Part shown: positions 8,901 to 23,189 of the stretch, piece by piece
Layout: every line of letters begins with the position of its first letter
How positions within the stretch are numbered: position 1 is the stretch's first letter
Assembly: GCA_037176845.1 (NCBI GenBank)
Contig: JAYKXP010000123.1
Coordinates: 62,001-126,000 of the forward strand
Length of the DNA stretch: 64,000 nt
Reading direction: 5' to 3'
DNA from: Paramarasmius palmivorus
Lineage: Eukaryota > Basidiomycota > Agaricomycetes > Agaricales > Marasmiaceae
Notes under the pieces: model-generated
What the model was told of the DNA's origin: nothing
Database searches by the model: none
What the model saw: only the letters and a program-made list of their open reading frames with translations
Position numbers and translations under genes: made by a program

Positions 8901-11900
8901 GGGCACTGGGATAATACTTCAAATCAAGATACCTTCCTATCAGATCCCAAGAACGCTCCATTCCACTCTACAGCTACCTACGAACGAGTATCCAGCCGCT
9001 CACGAGGACTAGATCTCGAATGTTGAGCCTGGCATCTTCGTTCTGTGGACTCGTCTTTCACTATAAGGGTGTTATCCTGGTTATCGGACACACAAGATAC
9101 TACCGAGATCCCGCCATATCAAGCTTCTTTCTGAGTGATATCCTGGTTTATGCACACGCCATCTCCAGGCCTTTCTTGTGACTTGCTGCATCCGATCTCT
9201 GAACAGCTTAACTTCTTCGTGTTATCTATTCAAAGGCACGTACTTTCGACTTTCCGACTACGCCTCTCCCATTCTGCGAGGGGCGGCGCATAAACCTTCA
9301 ACACCACTCGAACGTTTTGTCCTGCTTCCCTTCCAACCTGGGGGTTTTGTTCATTTCTAGGAAAGGTGTATCAAGCATTTCAGATCGAAAAGGCATGGGG
9401 ACTCTTGATGATTCGATTCATTGTGATTCAAGAACGTACTTGAATATTGTACATCACGGTAATGCTATCAAGCGACGTTTCTGGAGGTCGCGAGATTTTC
9501 ATTGAGTAAACACGTCCTGTTTCTCAATGGTTACCTATTCAAAATCATCTATCTTCCGCAAGTCTTGACTTTCCGATGCATCTACACGTCTTCAGTCATG
9601 ATATGAAGTGTCCATACTCTAAGAAACAGATAACGTTGATACCTCGAGACGGTTCCTAGCCCGTTATTTGTCAAGTGTTCGTTGCCATCGCTTCTGGACA
9701 GCTCTTACCCGGCATTTTACGACGCAAAGGCAGCGAAACAACCGGTTTTTAGTGGGTCTATAGATCCCAATGTCGACCCTGCCTCACCATCTCAGGATGA
9801 GATATTTTGATTTGTTGCGCGTGAGCGGAATCTCCAACGTAGAAGAAATTAAATGAGGACAAGAAACGTCAGAGTTCTACTTGATTGAGAGACATGTGAG
9901 TAACTACTACATGAGGAATCGTTCATCGAAGGACAAGAGCAAGGAACTGTACGTTGGGCTCTGGCGCCTAATCTACGCGAGTCAATTGGTGTATGGATCA
10001 AAGGGTAAGCACAGAAAGCGATATGCGCAAGACGTGTCGCGCGACTGGTTCAATGACAATCTAGAATATGGAACAACTTCCGAACGGTCAAGCCAATATG
10101 ATAGGAGGGGGATCGAACACCAGCAAAATTCCTCATATGTAGCAGTTATCATCGTAGAACCATAGCCGATTCTTCATTCTTTGCAGGTAGATCCCGCGTA
10201 GTTCTTGGTTCTGTTGATCCTGAGCATCTGAGAATACCGCAATAAGTATAGCAGCTAGCCCAGAGCAGACCAATACACACCTCGGAGCATCGGGAAAGAT
10301 GTCCCGTGCATGGTACTTTACCAGCGTTATACTCATTTTTAATGCCTTCTTGGACCCCAAGAGTTACATGACAACTGCAAGGCACTATGTTAAACGCTGA
10401 ACAACCATGCGAACAATGAAACCTTACCTGAGTTCCTGAAGCGTTCAATAGTCGACGAGCTCCATTTCTGGACATACTGACTAGAACAATGCAAAATACG
10501 TAGTAATTAGGGTATAGAGAAATATTATACCTGCCCAGAAGAATGTCAGCGAGCACAGAGCTTCGAGCTCGTAAGTAGCGACCGTAATTTGTTCTAGCTT
10601 TGATCAATGTGCGTTAGCGTGTAGGACTTGGGGAGATTCACACTATGGGAGCCATGTTGTCGATGCGTGAGTTCAGATAAACGAAGAACAATCAAACATT
10701 CACGTTCTACCAAGTACCGAAAGATCTTTTGTGTACTCGAAAACTTAGGACGTAGGTAGTTACTGCCCAGCCCGAGAGTGTCTGAATAACGGAACGATTA
10801 AAGCTGAGGCCATTATACTGTGATAAACAGCGAATCACGAAGACGGCCGACGGGCCAGACGATCGCCTTCGCATCTAAAGGCTGGGATCTACATAGATAG
10901 AACAATAAGTATAGTAATGTGAAGAAGATAGGTACTTACCCTCATATCGTACACGGACACGACTCTAGCGGGACAACCGGAGCCGCCGCTAGATGAGTAC
11001 ACCATCAGCTCTAACATCCGACACAGAAAGATGTCATGAACATTGATACGAAGACCCGTTGGCCCAGCTCGTCTAGACGACGTACATAGTGGGATTCACC
11101 ACAAAACATCAAAAGCTCCAGCGTATCAGCCGTGTTCGGTCTCCTAGATATTCCACTATGTCATGCGTATCCCTGAATGTACATTGATTAACAATCGGTA
11201 CGGATACTTACATTGACCAAGTTTTAAACGCATAGCACGGAGATATGATATTAACTGAAGTTAAGAAGGTTAACTTGAAGTTGAAAGGTCTAGCTGTACG
11301 AGAACGTTAGCTCGACGAAAAGGAAAGATATGCATGCCTTCAAACCTGAGGAATGAGAGAAAGATGCTAGTAGAGTAGAGTAGAGTGTTCACCAATGCTC
11401 GAAAGAATGTAAATCTGGGTATAGGCTTACAACAATGTAGCCTGGGATCGAGACGTGATGTCTTTTACTTTATGTCTGCGATCGCCAAAGCAATGTCCAT
11501 TCGCTCAAATAGATGAACTGGCTCTGAGTCTGTCAAGCATGAGCACTCTTCCGAGGGGTCAACGAGATGACAGACCTGATATGAGTCTTGATCCGCAGAA
11601 TGTTTCCGACTTACGACGGTCAAGTGAGCGAAACATCCGTGCGATATTCCAGCTGTTCTTGAACGCGCATGTGTACGTATTGAGGTTTTGAAAAAAAACA
11701 GTGGAACGCTATGCGACAATGTAGCCCTGCCATGACTCATGTTCCGTCTATTGATCTGTGTCTTTAACGCTGGCCACTATCCTGTGTGAAGCCCATGAAT
11801 GGATTTCGATGTCCGTAGGCATAGCGAGGGTTTGACCTCGTCGTTGTCTCGGCTCCGTCCTTGGTTGCAAGTTTTCTTACAGGTATCTAGGAAAGAAGTT

Positions 11901-13560
11901 GTCAGCTCTGGCGTGAAAGTGGGATAACAACGACGTACGTCATAGAGATTTCGACACCATAATCCTGATGATCTTTTCGCCCGCTCGACAATGAGCATAG
12001 CACCAACCCTTTATGATCAAACCGTTCTAGCCATCGCTTCAAAGCCGCGACTTTCCAAATCCTGACGTATGGGCACATGTGTTCGAAACTTGGCAAGCGT
12101 TAGTGATTCCTCTTGTACAGAATGCTTGCAGTGAAACAGAAGGCGCAGTGACTATTGCATTGACGCTAGCCAAATGGCTAACGAGGAGGACGATAAGATT
12201 ACTAAGAGAAGCCATGTTAACGGATTTACAGCATAAGATACGAAACCGGAAACATACCTACAACAACGTATACGCCAACTTGAAACATCTGGGAAATCGG
12301 TACAGGGAACGCCGTCTTCGTAGATCCCGGTTCCGAAGATGAAGGTGAGTGTGGCCTGTGAGCGCATAGATATGACGTGCTTCAGAGTGGCTTTGGCGGT
12401 GGAGGCTGGCGTTCTAGAGTTCAGGAAGACGTCGGATCATCTGTGTGGAAGGTAATCTAAAGTACATAGGGTATAACTATCAGTATTTATCGAAACGGAA
12501 GGGATTGGGGGACTTACCTCGATACGACTACACGAACGCTCCGGTAACTTCGAGAAGGAAGAGCAAAAGAGACAGATACAGGCTTGGTCTTGACTCTGTA
12601 AACCTAGCGATACGGGAACGTCAGCTTCAGCAAGAAGAGACAGGACAGAGAATGGAAAGAACGTGATTTGGGATTGGAATCAGAATGTGGTGAAAGGAAC
12701 CGGATCGTACGCCGTGAGCGGTGTTAGACGACAAGATGAGGTACCAACATGAGCGAAGAGGCATGACGACAAGCAATGATGAACGGTCCGAACGAGCTCA
12801 CAAAACTTGCCTAAGTGAATCTTGTAGCCCAACTTTACAGTTGATCTTGCGGAATACCGCATATCGGGAATGGGAAGGTGTACCTCGTTTTGCACAAAGG
12901 CGCTGCCAAGGAACGATGAGTTAGTATCGAGGTCTACGGGGTCCAAGAAAAGAAGCTATGAATGTGATAAATGGGTGGGAGGTAAAGGGGCGGACAACGG
13001 AAGGGAAAGAAGAAACCGTACCGAAAAGGCCTCAAACGTCCACGCCAGAACCTCTCTGTACTCTTGATCGTGTCTAACCAACATTGCCCCGACGTCAGCT
13101 TGTCTTGACGTGTCCATTGTCGATAGTTTACCTGCGAAATGATGAGCCCAAAAGAGAGAGGGGAAAAGGCAATGAGAGATACGAACGGCACTGGAAGGAA
13201 TAGTCGCTGCATTGAGAGGGAGCGTGTCAGGAGAGAGTTGGCGGCTGTGTTGTGTACTGCGGGTTGTTTTCCTTTTCGCAAGGACATGGTGTTTTCCAAG
13301 GGGGAAGGAGGGGGTATCACATGGCGGAAGGGATTAGGACAGTAGCTTGGAGGCTTGGGGGATGTATATCGCGTTGTAGGCTTCTGTGTAGAGAAGAGCG
13401 TAGTGCTCGTGTTGGCGTTGAAGTGAATCCAGTGGAAGGCAACAAGGGAGATCGACGTGGAACGTTGGTGTTGGTATCTGATGCTGAGACCAGACAGGTA
13501 CCTCTGTAGTCGTTTAGTCGTTGGAGAAACCAGAGAGCGCGAATGAAAAAGAAAAAAGCG
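8900..13560. other. Unit A middle section, no complete gene readable
   Basis: This section parallels 27.1-33.0 kb of unit B. Clear matches are 9,840-9,980 with 28,137-28,280, 11,255-11,320 with 29,545-29,610, and 12,640-12,720 with 32,850-32,960. The minus strand carries scattered intron-like boundaries, but I could not join them into a supported reading frame. It is about 1.3 kb shorter than its unit B partner. Confidence 0.35.
12870..13560 (-). other. Alpha-like locus, second copy in unit A (5' part)
   Basis: Downstream, on the minus strand, of the promoter element at 13,574-13,617. The segment around 13,380-13,470 resembles the start of the alpha copy at 57.0 kb, with shared GGATTCACTTCAACGCCAACACGAGCA-type sequence and a proline- and serine-rich frame. 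No domain recognised and no complete model. Confidence 0.3.
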
Positions 13561-13569
13561 GAGAAAGCT

Positions 13570-13617
13570 CCGCTGACGTCACCGTTCTTGACAGGCACTG
13601 CCTCAGTACCTACTGGC
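13570..13617 (-). promoter_or_regulatory. Candidate alpha promoter element (third example)
   Basis: TCCGCTGACGTCACCGTTC at 13,569-13,587 contains TGACGTCA (13,574-13,581), followed by TTGACAGGCACTGCCTCAG. The left arm of the palindrome is degraded while the right arm CAGGCAC is intact. Confidence 0.45.
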
Positions 13618-13639
13618 GCTTTTTCGGATTCCATCTCGC

Positions 13640-16150
13640 TGGCACAACAGTTGATAAGGAAACGATGGCTTTGAATTCACAAGATCCAAAAGGCAGCATT
13701 TTCCAACCAACAGGTTACCTCACTCGCCATCGTATTGGGCCCAATCAGCTATCGACATCCACAACAGCAATAGTTCCATAGGTATGCCTTATGACCACTG
13801 CGTTGTACTTCCTACTAGTACCAGCCTAACCTTCCATCTAGCTTACTACCCGTATTCCTCGTCTCGTATTGCTTTCGCCTCGCTCCCTGTGTAAACAGAA
13901 ATTGCTTCACTATGCAGGTTGTAAGCATCAAGATATTATGAGTCATGGCCGCAGAAAGCCTACCTGATAAGATTGCCCTTCCTGGATATGTCCCAGTCTA
14001 CGCTCTTGTTGAGCTATACCCCCAGAAAACCTCAATCTTCATCATTTCCGAGCGTTGCCTCAAGATGTCCCAACAACGAAGATCTAACATGCAAGCGTGA
14101 CGTCTTGAAGGTTGCACTTGTACCGCCGGTCTTTTGCTTCTGATTGGCGTCTACTCCTCGGATGTTGAATACGCTTCTTGCAGAGACGGCGTTAGGTATT
14201 TCAGTGGGAGATATAGAATAGGTGACGTACATCGGATTTGTAGGACGCTTTGACTCCCAACTGATGACTTTCTCGCCCAACATGACACCAAAACATCCGC
14301 TTCGAGCCTCCTGCACGCTCTTTACGAAGGCCAAGTACCAAAATTCTTGATCCTGACGCCGACTATCCCGGTAGAAATGAAGCTTTCCAAGACCGACAAG
14401 GCGTAGAACACTTGCAAATCGCCCGCGTCAGCACAACAACCTCGAAGAAGAAAAGAACATGACACGGTGACGCACCGAATTGTGAGCCCAGCATTCGATA
14501 TTCAGCGCTAAGTACGTCTCGCCTCCTTGCATTACAGCCCATGCTAGACACGAAAAGATGCGGGATAGCTTCTAGAGGAAATTGAAACACCCTGGAGAAA
14601 GAAGCGTTGAAATGGGAAGAAGCAGACTATCATGAGAGTAGTGACACACCATTAAGAACTGTATTCCATTTGCGTCGTTATGAGTTGGATGAGAAGGACA
14701 GAAGAATGTCGATGAGTCACGAAAGATATCGGTGCTCGTGGTCGCGGTGCAAAAGGGTGTCAGCATCGTTTCCCACGACAACAACGCTTCTTTTGTCGCC
14801 ATCACCATGATGTCCTATTTCGGCTATTTCATTTCCTTGTCGGCACATCTTCTCGACGGTTATCCCTGGATCGTCTTCTCAGGAGAGCTTCTATTGGAGC
14901 TCCGCTCGCCGAGATAGGTCAAGTTCGGACTCTTGTTTCACCTCTTTCTGGCTGAAAACCATGCAACAGCAATTGCACTCAATTGACCCTTTAATCTTCC
15001 AGGTTCCTTGTATAGCGTTGGGCTACAGTATCGACTCCAGTGCGAATGGTCAACGTTCAAACCTTCTAGTCCTCCGACCGACCAATCCAAGGCACTCAAA
15101 ACATCTCACAAGCTTGAAGACGCAAATAAACACCTTGGGTTTCCGTTGAACCCAGAAGCATCTATGGGTTCCTTGCCTCGAGATTTGACATCCTCACGTC
15201 CCGAAGTCTGCTGTCCCTCTTTTGCTTCGGTTCTAAACTCGAAGTTGCGGGCGAATCTGAGAGTATACCGCAAGCCAGAAACTGGGATCTGATGGAACTG
15301 ATCACTGGGACAGTGGCTGATGTACAAAAATCGATGCTACGGTCTCTTGGCCGAGGCTCTAGATAACTGGCCTTTATATGAGATCCTCATCGCTCAGCAA
15401 CGCAGGAAAGGTCGTAGTTGACATTTCCAGACGCACCGGACCCGGAACTCAATTGATCTGTTTGACACTCTGATATGTGCGATGTTATAATCTCGCTTTC
15501 CTTCTGAGTTCTGTTGCGAAAGTGGCCGGTAGTGAGTGGTCACCTTCCTCAAATCAAATGACGCCATGTTCAGCTGGCGAGCACTGGATTTAACACGAAC
15601 GCTCAATCGTATCGAGTTCGTCCAGATAACACCGTAAACGCGACATACACGAGACATACAGTACCGACATCTTGAAAGCCCACGAAGCTACTGTACCTGG
15701 ATAGTAGATTTGGTAGTTGAAATACTTGACGTTCAACTCAGTTTCCATTCTCCAGATCCTCAAAGAACGGGCTTTCAATTTCAATCCGACACACGCTAAG
15801 TTTCATGAAAAGAAGGTCAAGAAGCGTCGAAACAACACTGTTATAAGTTCACACCTTGAGTGGAATATAGTATGTCGTGGACATACAATCCACTCGACCA
15901 CGCGAGTGATATTGCAAACATTGTGCTTTGAGTAACCACGATGAATGAGACATTGAAGTTGATTTCGACCCATTGAAGAGTGATGTACGCATCTCAAAGC
16001 CGTAGATGTAAGGCGTTGAAAGAGATCCTAAATCTGTATCTCTTTAGACTTCGAACGCTTTCGATCAATTTCTTCGTCTACATGCCACTTGCGCGGCCTC
16101 ACTCCATTCACATTCTATCTGCGTATTTAGAGCACTATCCGATCCCTTTA
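13640..16150. other. End of unit A, no complete gene readable
   Basis: The only clear landmark is the block at 14,733-14,800, which on the minus strand reads SVVVVGNDAD, shared with four other places in the window. The rest shows scattered splice-like sites, homologous in part with 33.1-34.6 kb. No supported product. Confidence 0.3.
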
Positions 16151-16159
16151 TCAAATTAA

Positions 16160-16262
16160 ACTCATGTACCCTTCGAAAGCATGTCCGTTCCACGAGTTAG
16201 AACTGATAAAACTGACCTAGACATTCAAAACCTACTCATTTGATGTATCCCTTACAACGAAA
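16160..16262. repeat. Left end of unit B, repeat of window bases 1-90
   Basis: CGAAAGCATG, TTCCACGAGTTA, GACATTCAAAACCTAC and GATGTATCCCTTACA occur in the same order at 1-90. After this the two units diverge until about 19,365 (unit A about 230), so unit B carries about 3 kb that unit A lacks, or A has lost it. Confidence 0.6.
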
Positions 16263-19200
16263 CATAGCGTTTGGCCGTCGACTCGGAAACGCTCAGCGGT
16301 CAGATTCAAATTCCACCATACAACTCCGAGTCAGCGTCCAGTTACAATGATGCAATACCGTACCGAGGCATACATGCGAGCCATCAAACGCTCGAACGGA
16401 ACAATACATACCGCCTGTGGGCATACCCCATCACAACCCTCGAAAGGCTATATCTCATCCTCAGGCCGCTCTCTTGACGAAATGAAACACTCGATTCGCA
16501 CGACCTGTAGTGGCAACATCACTGAATGCGAAGAATATACCCAAGCTGTACTTATATCGTTCATGCACGACTTCAGCCTTGGCGTTCATGACAACATCTC
16601 TTCGACGTGGGACTCTCTGTCCTGTGTAAAGCGTGTAGCTGCATGAATTGTGCTAATAAAGGCTAACATCAGCCTTCATCTAAATAACGAAGGTAGACGA
16701 GACGCATACCTAGCAATGGCACTTCGAACGAGTATTGCCTCTTCCATTTCAACACTAGTGCAATGGTTCGACACAGCTTATGAAGAACTATCATCACTGC
16801 AAGTCTTTAGACCGTCTGAGGGCTCTTAACACAGCGTAGCTTCGGGTTTTACTCACCTTAATCATAGACAGACATACACGAACCTGAACCTTCAAAAGTC
16901 TCGTACCAGTTAGAAGAGGTAATTAGCAGAGGTTTCATGTCCAATAAGTCTATGAACATGGGCTAGAGGTGCCGGTATGAGCCGCGGAGAGTACTGAGAT
17001 CACGAATATAGGGACGTAGACAAGCTTTGATTCGCGTTACTCAGTAGCCCAAGGTCAAACCGCTGGATCTTGCCCAAAAGCGAGATGTGAACACACCTGG
17101 ATCGTAGTACTTTGAGCAACGTTTGTGTGCTCCCAACTCTGAGACTGCGGATCCGGAAGGTGTATTTGCATCCTATATAATGTTAGTAGACTTACACTCG
17201 TCGTGCCCAATAACCACCGGAAACCGTGAAGCGACTTAAATATATCGTTATTAGGTTCGAAACAAAGGAAGTGGAGAATCTGTGATAAGTACACACCTGC
17301 AAGTTCATGGCAGTGAGAGATTCTGATTCTCAATCTCTGACCCAACCGGAAAACGTTCTCGGGTGAACGTCCTTGAAGTCAAGAAGGCACCATGCGTTCT
17401 ACCTGTAATCCACGTTAGCACCATATTAAAACACAACAAAAATCCAAGGCTCAACACTTTCCGCTATGCGGGACTGGCGCTACCTGACAGGTGGCTTCGT
17501 CTTCGGTGCAGAGAAACAGCGAACGCTGAGACGTCAACGTACGCAGAACTCGGTATAAAGCGAGTACTTGATGTCTTGATAACCAGTCGTGGACACTGTA
17601 CCTAGGAGTACGGGAGAACAAGAGCGTTCAGCTTCTGTTCGGATAGAAATTCAACGAGAATTGAAACTACCACTACAAACTGAGTGTAACCTTGATTTCC
17701 TGCGACACTCGAACCTTTGAGCGCCGGTACGACGACGTGTGGGTCGTAGAGCGACAAAGTCGGACTACGTAAGGACTTGGGCGGCCGTCGAAGGGATGGG
17801 TTCAACCTTCACTTGGAGAATGATACTTCGAAGATTTGAAAGCGATGTCCTGTCGAATTGCCTAAGTTGGTAGCGATCGGCAGTTTAGTAGCCTGTTTGG
17901 ACACATATGTCGTTGAAGAGGTCGAAAAGGGTCATGTTGGGCCTGTGATTTCCTTTAATCAAGGAGAGATAAAAGGTATACTGTGAAATGAGGTTGAGTA
18001 GAAGTCGAGCTCGTGGAGCCATAGATCAACGCTCCCATAATAGGTTGAGTGGAAAATTGCCTCGTTAGCACCCAAACATTGATGTAGGAAGAGCCAAAAA
18101 ACAAAGGGGGGGTAGTCCGCGGTAGCCAGCCTGTTCAACGAGCACGATTAGCATCCTCGGAGTGATATGGAAGAAAAGCCACATATCTAAGGCAGTCACA
18201 GACTGTTGGGCATGACTACCACCGACAACGTGATCGAGTTGGAATCTTTTCTTGACGGATGTGCTGAGTTGGACAAATCATAGAGTACCTCAGTGATGGA
18301 ATGGTCGAGGATTCCGGAAGAATAAGAACACGGGTGCTACGACGTGATGCTAAAAAGAACGGGTCACAGCCCCAGATTTCTCACCGGCGCATCTTTCGAT
18401 CAATGAACACGCAACCAACACGTTTTGCAGCGTTCTAATCGTTTGAACACAACACCGCCTGCCACAGTGACAGTCCTTCTATTCTACCTGTGTTGGAATT
18501 CTGGATGTTTCCGACTCGCCAGCTGGAGTGTCCGCGAGTGGTTTCTAGGTAGTTCTTTTGACTCAGACATTATTCAGCGTTTATTAAGCATTTTACTAAG
18601 TAGCTACAGTAGAATATTCTAGATACAAAGTTGTAGGTATAAAAACCAGAAAATATAGTGGCAAGGGGCATGCGTTTGCGAGGCAACATCCCCAAGCCTT
18701 GATCAACCGCAAAACCTTAAATCTTCACTTCTCTCACGCGCACCCAAAAATCCAACAACCTGTCAACAAGGGAAAGCACCTTAATTCTTCCACGAGATTT
18801 TCATATCCTCAGCACCACAATTACTATAACTACCTGTTAGTCACGAGAGCAGTTACACGAACATTCAAGAGCCATGGTTCGAGTGCCTGGGTTCTCTACT
18901 GTTCACGTCGTACTCTAACATAACATACCTAGCCACGCGTCATGCACCTGAAAGAATAAGGAAGGGACTAGGCATAAGTGATGGCAAGCAAAACAATTGG
19001 AAGGGTAACGCTTACCGTTTGCGTTTCATCGATGAAATGACCTGATAGAGGCGACACCGCTCACTTGAACTATAAGATATCAATGTGAGAATGCATAGAA
19101 CAAGCTCGGTACGAGAACGTACCTTGGAGGCATGAGCATGATCTGTAAGACAAACAGATCCTAAACTTCACACCTATGTCCTTAAAAACATAGGATAGAA

Positions 19201-19300
19201 CTGCCAACATCTGCATGTACAAGAGACAGAGTAACGCCAAGCACTGCGATACAGTGTCCGTATACGAAGATCCCGGAGATGCTACTTATACCCATCAGTA
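16263..19300. other. Unit B-specific 3 kb, no gene readable
   Basis: The segment contains scattered minus-strand donor and acceptor-like sites and a plus-strand AT-rich part around 18,550-18,660. I found no reading frame with recognisable motifs and no terminal repeats that would define it as one insertion. Confidence 0.3.
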
Positions 19301-21085
19301 CTACAGCAGTAAACGGGTAAATGGTACTCACCTACAGAATGTTCACCGAGCGACAACAATACCAGCAGAATCCGGTTCCGGGTAGACGAGAAGACAATTG
19401 AGATCCAGCAGTATTGCTTGGTTCGCTTGGAAAAGAAACTATTCTTGCAGGAACTCCGACCTCGAGGATCGGCGGTGATCTTCGATCTATGGATACCATT
19501 TGTTAGTATGAGCCTCAGAACGAACAAGCTTGGGCTGAAGACACACATTGATTGTGCCCCATAGACGGTTTATAGGATCTGAGGGATAAGTATGCGTGAG
19601 TAAGGGTGCATGAGGAATGTGGCGGCGACATACCCGTCGTCAGAACAGAAACAAAAGGCAGAGGTTCTCTCCTTTGTACTGGGAAGGGTGGCAAGAACTC
19701 ATTGTACTGGGTAGTTCATCAGTGTCTACGTAAGAAGGTGAGTATGACGATCCAAGGAACGAAAAGAGCATTACTTACCTTCAATGCGGGCATAGACTGA
19801 CCACCAACGAAATCGTAGCAAAGAAACCAACGGATAAGCGCCGGCGGAATGCCTCGTCGACTCCAGGTGAAATGGACGTCGCACACGTAGTCCGAATGTT
19901 GACTGGAGAAACGTTTAGCAGGGTAACCAGCGAATTTCACGTGGAAACACACTTAAATAGCCCAGTTGGGACCGTTGGAACTGGCAAAGATAGCGCCAGG
20001 GAGAAGATAGCTCCAAGCATGACCGGATACCAACGTGAGTGGAGCTGTTTTGAATGTAGCCTTTTCTATATCAAGGTTGTAGTCTTCAGGCGCATCTTGA
20101 ATCTGAATGTACGTATTAGCATATATTGGTCTAGATGTAATTCAGATACATGCCTTAGCCTGCGCAATAGACTCATTCACCGTCTTGGAGACGTACAATA
20201 AACGACTTTGAGTCCCTGGAAGTGCCAACGTCAGCTTGAGTAAGAGGAGAGGAGACCAGAAAGGAACGAGAGAGTTTGGAAAGGATGGACATGGTGCACA
20301 GTGTTACGCGGTAGTAGATAATAATAAGGTACCAAGACCCGAAGAACAAGAAAATGTGGGAACAGGATATGTAGCGGCGAAAGCTCCGAATAGGTGTACC
20401 ATACTTGCCTGGGAGTATCTTCTGAACAGGTACCATGGCTCGATGAGGTACTGAGATTGGGAGACGGAGAGCGTGAGTGATGTGCTTTATAGAGTCCTAT
20501 AGTGGAAGATTGAGTTTTTCCTCAATCTTGTTCTTTGGAAAGTACGAACGTGCAGAGCATAGGGATAGGAAAGGGTAATGAAGGAAGAGCCACGTACATA
20601 GTTAAGGTCCTGATTATCTAACAGGCCTCAGACATCGTCGCCAGAATCATCTCCATGCCTCATCTCTGATCGCTTTTGGCCTAGCTTGCCTTTTTCCAAC
20701 ACGAGGTCTGCTATGTGAGTTGCCATCGGGCGTGTAACCAGCGAGAGAGTATCTATAGGAGGAGCGTGAGTACAGTAGAGGAGGATGAAGGGCATGAGCA
20801 CATACAGCTCAATAGAAGCGTAACGCATATCCGCGGCACACACAGGAATTGGCGTCGGATCGAGAGGAGCGCGTTAGAGGAGCCGGATGTCTTTCTCGCA
20901 AGGGCTTGGTGCTTGTGGGAGGAGGAGATACCGGATAAAGGAAGAGAGGGGAGTATCTTGACAGCTTTAGAGGATGTAGGCTGCATTGTCGCGTTCTATA
21001 GCGTAGAAGGGAGTGGGATGCTCGTCTTGGAGTGGATCCATGGGAGTCGTACAGCAGGAGGCAGCGAGGGGCATTGACGTGTAGT
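19300..21085 (-). other. Alpha locus, unit B copy
   Basis: Aligns with alpha in units A and C. The Met-Pro-Leu-Ala-Ala start lies at about 21,076. An exon around 20,950-20,990 reads SSKAVKILPSLPLSGISSS up to a shared GTATCT donor. The 50 bp intron GTATGT...TATAG is conserved at about 20,754-20,805. Further exons end in GTAAGT near 19,778 and GGTATGTCG near 19,634. The upstream region is truncated: about 250 bp present in unit A, including the CRE and palindrome element, are missing between about 21,103 and 21,104. Confidence 0.4.
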
Positions 21086-21485
21086 TTTGATGGTTGAAGT
21101 CGGTCGGCTCGGTATGATTCATCAGCAGGATGATTTGCAGGCTCAATAAAGCCCAAGATACAACTATATGGTAACAGTGCAAGAGAGAAAGAAGAGAATC
21201 ATGGTTCGGCCGGCAACTAGAAGTCCGAAAAGACCGAATGGTCACAGGTTCACTTCCATGATCACATTTTGGCGCTCACTATTTCCATGCTTCTCGGTAT
21301 TCTTGGCTTCTCCAACACGCCATTCCTGTCGGGCCGCCCGCCACTCATCTGCTCCACCGCAGTGACTGTGCACTGTTCTACCTGTCATAGTAGACGCCGG
21401 CATGTACAACACATGAACAATATGCTCAACGCATGTACTTCATGCATAAAGGACGCAGAATCTTGGCTCCCTTCCTCACCCTTCC

Positions 21486-23189
21486 ATGCCCCTTCTCTAC
21501 GCCTTGGCGAGGCCCATCGCCTCCAGCCTATCCGCCTCCTCCACTAACAGCTCCACATCCTTTGATCCCATAACCGGGGAATGCATCGACATTAACGGGT
21601 GTCGCACCACCACTGGAATTGTGTGGAGCTGCCTCTCGGTCATTTTCATTTGCACATGGGTCGCAATCCACCCCAATATTCCAACAGTAGAGAAGTTTGA
21701 TCGATGGAGGGATCGATGGACTGGGGATCGATGGCATCCAGCGGTCGTCGTCTACCAAAATGTCGAGTTGATGGTCGTTGCGCTTCTTGCGCCGGAGTTT
21801 ATGATATTGTGGGCTATGAGGCAGAGGGAGCAGGCGAAGAAGATTCAAGATAAGTTCAAGGGTGTGTATCCAGTTCTAATAAAGGTACAGCAGCTAATTC
21901 TACCCTCTCAGACAAGTACGGTTGGGGAATGTCGCATGGATTTTTCGTCATCATGGGTGGACTCGCATTGTACGATGGAGATAAGTTCTGCGGGTATCTG
22001 TGGGATAGAGACCGAAGTCATCATCCGATCCTCCGACCGTATGATGGAACTGCAGAAAAACATCTCAGGAATATCAAGAGCTATCATGAGGAGCACAGGA
22101 AACATTGCCTCAAGAACACGGTAAGCCCTACCATTTACCCATATATCGTGCTGTTTGAAGGAGGCTTCATTACAGGGCAGTCACAACGAGAACACACCAG
22201 GATCACCCACGCCCTCGGAACAACATGATCATTCCTCCACCGCAAACACCCCAGAGAATGAACCCCTCACCATCAACAAACCCCAAACTATCCTCGAATT
22301 CCTCGTCGCCAAAGGCTACATCACCCTCACCGAAGACGAGATCAAGGACAACCTCAGCCATAGTGACGTCATCACCAAATCCATCGCCGTCATCCAAACC
22401 ATCTGGTTCATCATGCAAGTCATCGCTCGTGCCGTCAAGGGTCTAGCTATCACGGAACTTGAGATTGTCACTGTTGGTTTCGCGATTCTGAACTTTGGGA
22501 CTTACTTCCTTTGGTGGAACAAGCCCCTGCGAGTTAGGCATCCTGTGAGGGTGTATTGGCGGCAGACGGAGAAGTCGGGGGCAGGGGATACCAATGGGGG
22601 TAAGGGAGGGATCTCGGGGGTGTGCTGGGAGGGGGCTGGTGCAGTTGTGGAGTACATCTATGCTATCCCTCTTTTTGGCGAAATTTTAGGCCCTGAGAAC
22701 GTATTTCGCCGACTTCTACTCCTTCCGCTATGGACCCCATCGCACATCTTCGTCGTATGCTTCGAAATCCTCCAAGACGAAGACGACAGCCGACTAGCAA
22801 TCCCAATCTCCTCCCGATTAGACGACAACCCTCTCCATCTTTACATCGCCGTCTACGGAATCGCCGCTCTCTTCGGCGCCATCCACTGCATCCCATGGGT
22901 TTTCCAATTTCCGACTCATACCGAACAGCTGCTTTGGCGTATATCAGCTGTTGCGGTTGCGGTTGCGCCGGTTGCGATGGGGGGTTTGCATGGGTACCTC
23001 AAGCATGTACAGGACAGAGTTTCAAATTTCTGGGATACTTTGGCTTTGTGCTTCACCATCCTCCTTTCCCTTGCATACACCGTCTTCCGCATCATTCTCC
23101 TCGTTATCGCATTCACCGCCCTACGGGATCTCCGTCCAAGCGCATATCAAACTGTCCAATGGACGACGTTCTGGCCCCACATTGGATGA
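21486..23189 (+). CDS. Multipass membrane protein, copy 2 (3 exons, 532 aa)
   Basis: Exons 21,486-21,861, 21,912-22,120 and 22,176-23,189 sum to 533 codons including the stop, with 50 and 55 bp introns. Order of parts: N-terminal hydrophobic segment; CIDINGCRTTTG; membrane segments around residues 45-65 and 95-115; YGWGMSHGFFVIMGG at the start of exon 2; a polar Ser/Thr/Pro-rich linker; LEFLVAKGYITLTEDEIKD; paired segments IQTIWFIMQVIARAV and ITELEIVTVGFAILNFGTYF; WWNKPLRVRHPVRVYW; and four more hydrophobic stretches ending TTFWPHIG. It has an extra charged insert of about 10 residues (around FDRWRDRW) relative to copies 1 and 3. All splice sites and frames are intact. Function unknown; plasma or internal membrane location is inferred from the hydrophobic segments. 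Confidence 0.87.
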
